In this document: positions 16,328 through 24,300 of the stretch, piece after piece | Position numbering within the stretch: position 1 is the stretch's first letter | How the letters are laid out: each line of letters starts with the position of its first letter | Origin: Cytophagaceae bacterium UBA7467 | GTDB taxonomy: Bacteria; Bacteroidota; Bacteroidia; Cytophagales; Spirosomataceae | DNA length: 59,374 bases | Assembly (NCBI GenBank): GCA_002479785.1 | Contig: DLPD01000029.1 | Coordinates: 1-59,374, forward strand | Reading direction: 5' to 3' | The notes under the pieces: model-generated | Databases searched by the model: none | Seen by the model: only the letters and a program-made list of their open reading frames with translations | What the model was told of the DNA's origin: nothing | Program-made: the position numbers and the translations under genes

Positions 16328-16394
16328 AGAAATCGTTTATGAAATCTGTAAAATCATTGCGCAGCACGATTTTGAGATTTCATAAACGATTTCT
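16328..16394. repeat. 67-bp long hairpin with 20-bp perfect arms
   Basis: Left arm 16328-16347 and right arm 16375-16394 are perfect reverse complements (20 of 20). The 27-bp centre has AAAATC and GATTTT as inner arms and a GCA loop at 16361-16363, so the whole element can fold into one extended hairpin. The element spans the last codons and the stop of the 48-residue gene on the minus strand. It lies between convergent genes and could also stop transcription from either side. Its core resembles that of 48768-48834. Confidence 0.85.
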
Positions 16395-16500
16395 TATGCC
16401 ACGGCGCTGTCGTATTCACTGCCATCTGCACCGCTAACGCAATCATTAGAAGCGTAAATAATATTAATACCCAGCGGAAGATTTTTTGATTCTTGTTCAT
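16354..16500 (-). CDS. 48-residue single-span membrane protein
   Basis: The start ATG at 16500 overlaps the sixA stop in ATGA fashion, suggesting coupled translation. The product is a basic N-terminus (MNKNQKIFRW), one hydrophobic helix (VLILFTLLMIALAVQMAV) and a short basic tail. The last 13 or so residues are encoded by the right arm and core of the long hairpin at 16328-16394, so the original C-terminus may have been replaced. No known family. A longer in-frame reading from 16578 would lie inside sixA and is not favoured. Confidence 0.55.
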   Translation of the reverse strand: MNKNQKIFRWVLILFTLLMIALAVQMAVNTTAPWHKKSFMKSQNRAAQ

Positions 16501-16946
16501 AGTTGATGTGTGATGGTGGCTGAGCCTTTCGTCATTTCTGCCCAAGAGCTTAAACCTGGAAAATGCAAAGATAGACAACCAGCGGTTTCCATTTGAATCA
16601 TATCTCCTGTTAAATACGAGGCCAAATACGAAATAGAAGGATTGTGAGCGACTAAGTACAGAATAGGTTCATTCCGCTTGCTAATTTCTGCCACGTAATC
16701 TGGACCGCTAGAGGTATACCAAAATTCCGATAGTTCGAATTCAGAGAAAGGTTTACCGAGTAATTCAGCCGTTTCGCGAGTACGGATGGCGTCAGAAATC
16801 AACCAAAACCCCGCAGGAAATTGCTTCAAATGCATCCATTCTCCTAAAATAAGGGCTTCTTCGATACCTCGTTCCGAAAGATGACGTCCTTTATCGTTTG
16901 CTGTATGTGGCCCTGCATGCGCATGGCGAATAAGAATGAGTTCCAT
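16497..16946 (-). CDS. sixA: SixA-type histidine phosphatase
   Basis: The 149-residue protein is a minimal histidine phosphatase. It has the RHA motif with catalytic His8 (LILIRHAHAG), an arginine in DAIRTRETAELL, and the second histidine in LVAHNPSISYLASYL. E. coli SixA removes phosphate from phosphohistidine proteins; the Bacteroidota homologue's target is not established. It overlaps the carbonic anhydrase-like gene by one base and the small membrane gene by four, giving a tight three-gene unit. Confidence 0.85.
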   Translation of the reverse strand: MELILIRHAHAGPHTANDKGRHLSERGIEEALILGEWMHLKQFPAGFWLISDAIRTRETAELLGKPFSEFELSEFWYTSSGPDYVAEISKRNEPILYLVAHNPSISYLASYLTGDMIQMETAGCLSLHFPGLSSWAEMTKGSATITHQL

Positions 16947-17446
16947 TATTCGAAGTCAGCTGTGGTTAATAAAGGGAATTTGCCTGATTTATGTTCGGCA
17001 CCCATTTTAACATAATGAGGTGGTCCGTATTTCAAACGATTAATTTGATCTTCATTCAGCGTTTTTACGACCTTGGCTGGGGTTCCTAAAACGAGTGAAT
17101 AGTCGGGAATTTCCATTCCCTCCGTTACCAAAGCGTGAGCACCGATGAGGCAATACTTACCTACTTTGGCCCTATTCAACACCGTGGCTTGCATACCTAC
17201 AAGACTTCCCTCCCCTATTTCTGCGCCGTGCACAATGGCCCCGTGACCTACCGTTACATGAGGGCCGATGATGGTTTTATCGCCTTCATCCGCATGCAAT
17301 ACAGCATTGTCCTGTATGTTACAGCCCTCACCCAGGTGAATTTCCTCTACGTCCGCACGAATCACCGCTCCATACCAAACGGAGACATCCTTTGAGACAA
17401 AAACGCGGCCCATGACACTGGCCGTAGGTGCAATAAAAATCGCCAT
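16946..17446 (-). CDS. Gamma-carbonic anhydrase family protein
   Basis: The 166-residue protein is a left-handed beta-helix of hexapeptide repeats (GAVIRADVEEIHLGEGCNIQDNAVLHAD and onward), with the three metal-ligand histidines expected in VLHAD and GHGAIVHGAEIG. This matches the YrdA/PaaY/Cam-type gamma-carbonic anhydrase family, which forms trimers with zinc or iron at the interfaces. Many members show little carbonic anhydrase activity, so the function is only probable. It is the first gene of the minus-strand unit with sixA, and a TATATTTG element precedes it. Confidence 0.88.
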   Translation of the reverse strand: MAIFIAPTASVMGRVFVSKDVSVWYGAVIRADVEEIHLGEGCNIQDNAVLHADEGDKTIIGPHVTVGHGAIVHGAEIGEGSLVGMQATVLNRAKVGKYCLIGAHALVTEGMEIPDYSLVLGTPAKVVKTLNEDQINRLKYGPPHYVKMGAEHKSGKFPLLTTADFE

Positions 17447-17466
17447 AGTGTTTTTATTTTATTGGT

Positions 17467-17474
17467 CAAATATA
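17467..17474 (-). promoter_or_regulatory. TAnnTTTG promoter element of the carbonic anhydrase-sixA unit
   Basis: On the minus strand TATATTTG ends 20 nt before the ATG at 17446. It lies in the 45-bp gap shared with the divergent methyltransferase gene. Confidence 0.5.
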
Positions 17475-17491
17475 CCTTAAATTGCGAGTCT

Positions 17492-17995
17492 ATGAAAGAA
17501 TTCTACGATTTTGGACAATGGAAAAAAGAAGACCATATCACTTCAATTGGCTGTGGACATGGCTGGTGGGAAGTGAGTCTTTGCTTGCATTATCCAGCAG
17601 AACACCTAACGCTGGTGGATCCACTTGTAGAACAGGAAGATATCCAAGATAGCATCGACTATTTTACAGAGAAAACGGGTTTAGTTTGGCAGTCGGGGGT
17701 TGAATTGAATCCGGAAGGTTTTAAAAACCAAAATCAAATTTGGGTCTTTAATGCTTGGCACGAATTCGAAAATCGTTCCGAGATGCTCATGAAAATCAAA
17801 AATGGCGTAATGGAAGGCGGCATTGTCATCATCGAAGAAGAGGTCTCAAAAGTGAAACGCTTGCAGCACGAAGGATGTGGGAAAGACTTGTTTTTTGAGT
17901 CCGAAATCATCAACGAATTCACCGAAGCAGGACTACACTATGTAGCTACGCGGGTCAAAGATGAGGTAGCTGTTTACCTCAAATTCCGAAAATGA
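17492..17995 (+). CDS. Class I SAM-dependent methyltransferase-like protein
   Basis: Starting at the ATG at 17492 gives 167 residues; a TTG ten codons upstream would overlap the divergent promoter. A Rossmann-type motif I (ITSIGCGHGWWEVSLCL) is followed by an acidic end of strand 2 (LTLVDP) and a motif-IV-like WVFNAWHEFENRS. The fold is clear but the methyl acceptor is not. It is a short protein for this class and lacks an obvious substrate-binding insert. Confidence 0.7.
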   Translation: MKEFYDFGQWKKEDHITSIGCGHGWWEVSLCLHYPAEHLTLVDPLVEQEDIQDSIDYFTEKTGLVWQSGVELNPEGFKNQNQIWVFNAWHEFENRSEMLMKIKNGVMEGGIVIIEEEVSKVKRLQHEGCGKDLFFESEIINEFTEAGLHYVATRVKDEVAVYLKFRK

Positions 17996-18055
17996 AAGCG
18001 GTTTTTTAGCTTAAATAAAAACCTTTTCGCAAATTTGCAGCGGAATTAAACACCT

Positions 18056-18679
18056 ATGTCAACAATCGAACGTCCCTTTATTATCGGTATCACTGGAGGT
18101 AGTGCCTCAGGTAAAACCCTCTTTTTAAGCCGTTTAATGGAGCAGTTCAAGACGGATGACATCTGTCTTTTATCTCAAGATAATTACTACCGTCCTATTG
18201 AGCACCAGACGAAAGACCACAATGGGATTGAAAATTTCGATCTTCCAGGTGCCATTGATGACCAAGCTTTTGCGGCTGACATCGAACGATTACGCAATGG
18301 CGAAGTAGTGAGTCGTTTAGAATATACCTTTAACAACACGGAGAAAGTGCCGGATATGTTGCATTTTCATCCTCGAAAAATTTTGGTGGTGGAGGGAATT
18401 TTTGTGTTTCACTTCCCGGAGGTGGCACAGCTTTTGGACCTCAAAATCTTTATCGACGCTAAAGATAAAATCAAATTAAAGCGTAGAATCAAGCGCGATA
18501 ATGAAGAGCGTGGATATGATTTACAGGATGTGATGTACCGGTGGAAATACCACGTTAAACCCACTTACGAGGAATATATTCGCCCACATAAACGAAGTTG
18601 TGACATCGTGATCCCAAATAATCACCACTTCGAAAAAGGACTAGAAGTAATCGTTTCTTACCTAAAGAATCAAATCTAG
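18056..18679 (+). CDS. udk: Uridine kinase
   Basis: The 207-residue protein phosphorylates uridine and cytidine in pyrimidine salvage. It has the P-loop GITGGSASGKT near residue 10, LLSQDNYYRP, and the lid/base region RRIKRDNEERGYD typical of Udk. A near-consensus element, CAAATTTG at 18030-18037, ends 18 nt before the ATG. The 3' end overlaps nadB on the other strand by 18 bases, so the two transcripts converge without a terminator between them. Confidence 0.93.
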   Translation: MSTIERPFIIGITGGSASGKTLFLSRLMEQFKTDDICLLSQDNYYRPIEHQTKDHNGIENFDLPGAIDDQAFAADIERLRNGEVVSRLEYTFNNTEKVPDMLHFHPRKILVVEGIFVFHFPEVAQLLDLKIFIDAKDKIKLKRRIKRDNEERGYDLQDVMYRWKYHVKPTYEEYIRPHKRSCDIVIPNNHHFEKGLEVIVSYLKNQI

Positions 18680-20242
18680 GTTATAGTGTAAACCTTTATT
18701 TTCCCGCTGTGCTCGAGCATGTTTGATGATCAAATAGGCCACATTAATCATATTTCGTAGTTCGCACAAAGGCACCGTAATTTTCGATTGACGGTACAAT
18801 TCTTCATGCTCTAAATAGATTAATTCTAACCGATCATAGGCTCTTTTTAAGCGGCGATCCGTCCGAACAATTCCCACATAATTCGACATAATCGACTCTA
18901 ATTCACGGGTCATCTCAGTCACTAAGACCATCTCTTCTGGATGTCTTGTGCCCTCATCATTCCAGGAAGGAATACCGTCTGGTAAAATTTGAGTGCCATA
19001 TTCTGCTACCGATTTCTCGAAAGCGCGGTGCGCATAGACAATCGCTTCCAAAAGGGAATTAGAGGCCAAGCGATTCGCACCGTGTAATCCCGTGAACGAG
19101 CATTCACCGGCGGCATAGAGATTTTCAATGTTCGTTTGGCTAAATTCATTCACGATAATTCCACCACATAAATAGTGCTGTGCGGGAACGACTGGAATCA
19201 TTTCTTGCGACATATCAATCCCCAACACCTTCAAACAATGGTTGTAGATCATCGGGAAATGCTGAAGAATCTCCTCTTTAGGAATATGACGAGTATCTAA
19301 AAAAACGTGATCCGTTCCATTCTTCTTCATCTCTGAGTCAATCGCTCTCGCCACAATATCTCGCGGAGCTAAGGAAAGACGAGAATCATACTTTTCCATA
19401 AAAGTGGAACCGTCTTGATTCTTCAAAATACCTCCGTGGCCACGAACGGCTTCAGAAATTAAAAAAGAAGGCTTCTTGCCTGGGTTGTATAAGGCTGTGG
19501 GGTGAAATTGAATGAATTCCATCCCTTGAACGAAGGCTTTGGCGCGATAAGCCATGGCGATTCCATCCCCGGTCGCAATCGTCGGATTGGTAGTTGATTG
19601 ATAAACTTGACCAATTCCACCTGTAGCTAATAGGGTGGTTTTTCCTAAGAAAGTCTCAATTTTATTCGTCTTGAGGTTCAATACATAGACCCCAAAACAT
19701 TTCTTACCCGGCGTATCCTTCGTTACTTTTTCGCCTAAATGATGTTGAGTAATTAAATCAACGGCGAAGTAATGAGTGAAAAAATCCACGCAATCATACG
19801 ATTTGACTTTGGCTAATAAAGCGCGTTCAATTTCATTGCCGGTCGAATCTTTGTGGTGCAAAATACGCTTATCGGAGTGGCCACCCTCTTTCACTAAATC
19901 AAAACTTCCATCCGCTTGGCGATCAAAATCCGTGCCATACGCAATCAATTCCTTCAAACGCTCTGGCGCTTCTTTTACGACAATTTCCACTACTTTGCGA
20001 TCACTTACAAAGTCCCCCGCCACCATTGTGTCCTCTATATGCTTTTCAAAAGAATCAGCTGAATCCCAAACCGTTGCAATCCCACCTTGAGCATACTTCG
20101 TGTTCGTTTCTTCGGCCACGGTCTTTGTTATTAAGGCAATTTTAATGGGAATTTTACGTTGCTGAAAATAATCTGCCACCTTAACTGTGTAAGATAAACC
20201 AGCAATTCCGGAACCGATGACAATAAAGTCGTATGTAGGCAT
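18662..20242 (-). CDS. nadB: L-aspartate oxidase
   Basis: NadB oxidises L-aspartate to iminoaspartate, the NadA substrate. The 526-residue flavoprotein has the FAD dinucleotide-binding motif VIGSGIAGLSYTVKVA at the N-terminus, the NTKYAQGGIA segment, the GMEFIQFHPTAL active-site block, and GEC(S)FTGLHGANRLASNSLLE near the C-terminus of the FAD domain. The GLHGANRL form and single-domain layout separate it from succinate dehydrogenase. It stands 12 kb away from nadC-nadA and is transcribed alone. A one-mismatch minus-7 element (TTAATTTG, minus strand at 20262-20269) lies 19 nt upstream of the start. Confidence 0.95.
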   Translation of the reverse strand: MPTYDFIVIGSGIAGLSYTVKVADYFQQRKIPIKIALITKTVAEETNTKYAQGGIATVWDSADSFEKHIEDTMVAGDFVSDRKVVEIVVKEAPERLKELIAYGTDFDRQADGSFDLVKEGGHSDKRILHHKDSTGNEIERALLAKVKSYDCVDFFTHYFAVDLITQHHLGEKVTKDTPGKKCFGVYVLNLKTNKIETFLGKTTLLATGGIGQVYQSTTNPTIATGDGIAMAYRAKAFVQGMEFIQFHPTALYNPGKKPSFLISEAVRGHGGILKNQDGSTFMEKYDSRLSLAPRDIVARAIDSEMKKNGTDHVFLDTRHIPKEEILQHFPMIYNHCLKVLGIDMSQEMIPVVPAQHYLCGGIIVNEFSQTNIENLYAAGECSFTGLHGANRLASNSLLEAIVYAHRAFEKSVAEYGTQILPDGIPSWNDEGTRHPEEMVLVTEMTRELESIMSNYVGIVRTDRRLKRAYDRLELIYLEHEELYRQSKITVPLCELRNMINVAYLIIKHARAQRENKGLHYNLDLIL

Positions 20243-20321
20243 AGGATGTAAATAAGGTATGCAAATTAATCAAAAAGAGTCTTCAATCCGAAATACCTCC
20301 TTAAATGTCGACTTTATTTTG

Positions 20322-20329
20322 TAGTTTTG
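20322..20329 (+). promoter_or_regulatory. TAnnTTTG promoter element of the coiled-coil protein gene
   Basis: TAGTTTTG lies 43 nt before the ATG at 20373, leaving a longer leader than most genes here have. Confidence 0.5.
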
Positions 20330-20372
20330 CGGCAATAAAAAAATATAAACCCTTAAAAATCAATTTATACCC

Positions 20373-21317
20373 ATGGAACAATCGCCTAACAACAATTCCA
20401 AAACCGCCCTGATTGTCTTAGCAGTGCTAACGGCAGTATTAGGAGTTTTGTACTTCCGTTCGTATCAAACGACGAAAGACCAAGCCTCTCAAATCGAACA
20501 AAAAGCAACTGAATTAGCGAATACACGCTCGTCTTTAGACTCGATTTCAACACAATTAGATGCTAAAATCGACGAAATTAAATCACTAGGTGGTCAAGTA
20601 GCTGATTTAGAAGCATTAAAAGTTCAATTAGAACAAGACAAAGCTTCTTTAAAGAATTCAAACCATGCTACGATCGCGTCTTATGAAGCGAAAATCAAAG
20701 AATACAACGCGGTTTTGGCAACTAAAGACAACGAAATCGTTGAATTGAAAAAGCAAAACGGTATTCTAACAGAGAGCAATCAAACCTTAACAGCGCAAAA
20801 CGCCACGTTAAACACAGAGAACTCTGGTTTAAAAACACAAAACCAAACGTTAAACGATACGCTTTCTTCGGTTAGCCAACGCAACAAGGAATTAGCACGC
20901 AAAGTCAGCATCGCTGCAGCCTTAAAAGCCCAAAACTTGAAGGTATTAGCGGTGAACGCGAAAGGTAAAGAAACAGAAAGAGCTCGTTTAAACGGAAAGA
21001 AAATCGAGAAATTAAAAGTGGTATTTAGCCTGGCAACAAACCCGATAACGAAGTTAGAAAGCAAGACAGTTTATGTGCGTGTTTTAGATGGCGAAGGCGC
21101 CACTCTTTCTGACGAAGCAATCGGTTCTGGTCGTATTGCAATCAACGGTAAAGAATTAACCTATACAGCTAAGCAATCTTTTGATTATACAAACGATGGC
21201 CAAACCGTAGCGGTAACGTACCCACGTGGTGGGGTGGCTTACAAACCTGGAAAATATACCGTAGAGTTATATGCAGAGGGTTTCCAAATCGGAACTGGTG
21301 CATTCGAGGTAAAGTAA
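20373..21317 (+). CDS. Membrane-anchored coiled-coil protein of unknown function
   Basis: The 314-residue protein has a short cytoplasmic N-terminus, one membrane helix (about residues 10-28, ALIVLAVLTAVLGVLYF), and a long heptad-rich coiled coil (about 30-185, rich in Gln, Asn, Leu and Lys). A beta-rich C-terminal domain of about 110 residues ends GKYTVELYAEGFQIGTGAFEVK. This gives an envelope protein with a periplasmic rod and a globular tip. No enzymatic motif is visible. A strong terminator follows, so it is probably a single-gene transcript. Confidence 0.75.
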   Translation: MEQSPNNNSKTALIVLAVLTAVLGVLYFRSYQTTKDQASQIEQKATELANTRSSLDSISTQLDAKIDEIKSLGGQVADLEALKVQLEQDKASLKNSNHATIASYEAKIKEYNAVLATKDNEIVELKKQNGILTESNQTLTAQNATLNTENSGLKTQNQTLNDTLSSVSQRNKELARKVSIAAALKAQNLKVLAVNAKGKETERARLNGKKIEKLKVVFSLATNPITKLESKTVYVRVLDGEGATLSDEAIGSGRIAINGKELTYTAKQSFDYTNDGQTVAVTYPRGGVAYKPGKYTVELYAEGFQIGTGAFEVK

Positions 21318-21335
21318 TTTTTTCCTAGATTTATG

Positions 21336-21367
21336 AAAAGGGGCCATCCGAAAGGGTGGCCTTTTTT
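21336..21367. terminator. Bidirectional Rho-independent terminator
   Basis: GGCCATCC-GAAA-GGGTGGCC forms a stem with one G-T pair, flanked by AAAA on the left and TTTTTT on the right. It serves the plus-strand coiled-coil gene and, read from the other side, the convergent tamB gene, whose stop codon it touches. Confidence 0.85.
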
Positions 21368-24300
21368 AGTTCTTCTTTTGCCAAAAGAAGGTATTGAAAC
21401 CCTTGTTATACAGTAAACTGGCTCCCACTGTTTGGTTAATCTGATAGGAGTTAAACGATCCCAAGATCGTCGTCTGAACGTTTCTATTGTAGGTCTTCAA
21501 GCGCAAACTTCCATCTGGTTTCACAAACCATTCTAGTGCCCAGTCCCCTAGCAACACTTGCGGACTCGTTTGGTTTCTAGCATCAGTAAATCCACCACTT
21601 CTCGTGATACGTAAGCGATCATTAAAGTTATACGAGGCCCGCAATTGTAAGTTCGACAAGATATCTTGGTTCAAGGATCCACCTCCTAAAGAAACAGAAA
21701 TATCGAGATCCTTATTGATTTTAGAGGCCAAATTACTTAACTGGTTAGAGAGCATCTCCGTGAAATTTCCCATCAAATTCCCTAGAGCTAAACCACTACC
21801 CCCGAATGGAGAAACTAACTGACCAAACAGCAAGATATTACTCACCTGACGCGTTAACTCTTGGTCATCTGTTTTAATCCGATTCGTGAAAGCGGTGACT
21901 GCACCGTTCAAGGTCATATCCTTCGGATAATCCCGGATTCCAATATCAAAATTCACACTAGGTGACAACAAACGGTCTTGTAAGCTAATAGTCACATCGA
22001 CGGGATATCGGCGCTTAAATTCCGGCAAATTACCCTTATTAGTCGTATCTAATAAGATGGGGAATAAGGACGCATACTGCGTGTAAATTGCCTTGATATT
22101 CACATTCGCTTCGAGAGGATCACCGGTCCAGGAGATCTTGGAACCTCGTTGAATCGCGAATTTTTTGTTGATCAAATTTTGAAGTGTAAAGGTATAATCT
22201 CCCTGATCGATGGCATAATCACCCACCATTTTAAAGGCGCCTTTTTTGTCCAAATTCATCTTGATATCACCAGAACCATACATCCGCATTACATCCCCTT
22301 TTTTGGCATCAAACTGAACCTCACCATAGGCTTCTGGCGTCAAGGCTAAACGTAGATCTAACGTAATGCCATCCTCCTGTAATTTAGAAGACACTGCTGC
22401 TGCCGCTTGCTCCACGTTAGTCGCAGCAATATCACTAACAAAGCTATAATCTTCTGCCTCTGTCGCATCTTCTTCCCTATCTAAGGGAATGAATAAACGC
22501 GTGCCTTTCTCTGACTTTAAATCAGCCGAAACGACTAAATTATCTATCGAACCCGAAACTCGCATCGGGCCAGAGGCATAGCCTAACCCATAATATATCG
22601 AATTAGGTTCCCTGCTGGTATTCAATAATTTATAGTGATCCAAATTTGCTTGAATGTCTAATTCAAACGGCTTACCCTCTGGAAATTGTAGCGTGGTATT
22701 GACCAAGGCTTTGTTCCCTTCCGTATCTAAGACTTTCCAATTTTGGGCATAAATCCGACGCGGCGTAAAGTTCACAGTGTCCGATACGGACATCGACGTC
22801 TTCAAGTAATCGAATACAGCTCCTGCTTTCGAAAATACGATATCACCCGTAATCTCTGGCTTTGTAGGTAAACCTCCGATGCGTAAATTACCCGAAGCGG
22901 ATCCTTTCAAACCAGAGAAAATTCCCTCTGTAAAAGGTTCTAATATCTGCAAATCCGTCTGATTCAATTCGGCTTTCACATTCAATTTTTGCTCCTCCTC
23001 AAATGGCTTATAAGATCCTGTCAAGGATAAAACGGATTCTCCCAATCGATTCAAATTCAGGTTTAAATCCATTGCTTTATCGTCCGCTAAATAAGTTCCT
23101 ACCCCCTGCAAATTACCAATGTAAAACTTGTTTAATCGCAACGAATCCACTAACAACCACGAGTCCAAACGCGTATGATTATACCAATCTTGAATAGCTA
23201 TCTCTCCATTCAGTTCACCTGATGTCTTTGTAGCAAACAAGGGTTTCAAGGTGGATAGCTGAAAGTGCTTAGCTCGTAATTTAATGGTCTCCGTTGTGTC
23301 ATTTGAAAGGCTACCTTGCAACGAAATAGATTGGTTTTGGTTCGAAACTAACACCCGATCCGCCTTCCATTCTGGCCCTTGAATGGTGATTTTATTCGCT
23401 GGATCCATTGCCCAGTCTTGGCCTAAAATACGGAAATACGTATCCTTAAATTTCAAAGATAATCCGTCCTCTTCGAAGGCCCAAGCACCGGCTAAATGGG
23501 CTGAATTCTCCTCCCCTTGCTGTTTAAAATCAAGACCAAAGTTGATGCGATTTTGATCCCAAAGCGCATCCAATTTAAAATTCTCTGTAGGCGTTAAGAA
23601 GTTTAATTGCTGTTTTCTAGAAGAGAAAACCAGACTTGAAGAAACTTCAGGGGCACCTAGGAATTTCGAACTTTGAAAAGAAAATACAGACTGATAAAAG
23701 TGATATCCACCAAAAGCCAAGGTGTCCGGATAGGCTTCCAAACTCACCGAAAGTGTTCTTCCTTTCGAGATATTACCCGAGAAAACCGTATTCTCACCAA
23801 TTTGAACAGATGGGAAAAAGCGCGCTAAAATAGGATCGATTCGGTGGCAAATCACCGTAAAGTCCGCCTTGTATTTAGTGTCAGTTTCATGGCGATGGGT
23901 GGCATAATAACCCCAACGTTCATCTGCTCCTTTTTGGAAGTAAAGTGCGTATTCATCTGCTAATTGCCCCAGTTGCGATTGCAATAAACTGGGAGTAAAC
24001 TCTCCACTAATTTCTGCCGAAACCAGGTCTGAGGTCAATTTGTAATGGCGTTTTTGGCCAGACCCATTTTCAGAAGTTAGCGTCACTAACTCCACGTGTA
24101 AATCTGGCTTATTGGGTGTTCGCAACGTAGAATTATAAAATACGGTGCGTCCCTCCAAATCATCAAAACGATTACCCTTAAAGTCTAATTCAAAATCAGT
24201 CGATAAACGTACCTGAGGGTCCATTAAACGAATGTTATGCAAGTTTGAATGACTAATCTCCCCTTGCATTTGATACAGCGGTTTCGACCCACGCAAATCA

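Noticed and set aside
16328..16394. Insertion sequence remnant or ordinary terminator
   Set aside because: There is no transposase fragment, no conserved terminal repeats between the two copies, and no T-run directly after the stem; treated instead as a hairpin element.
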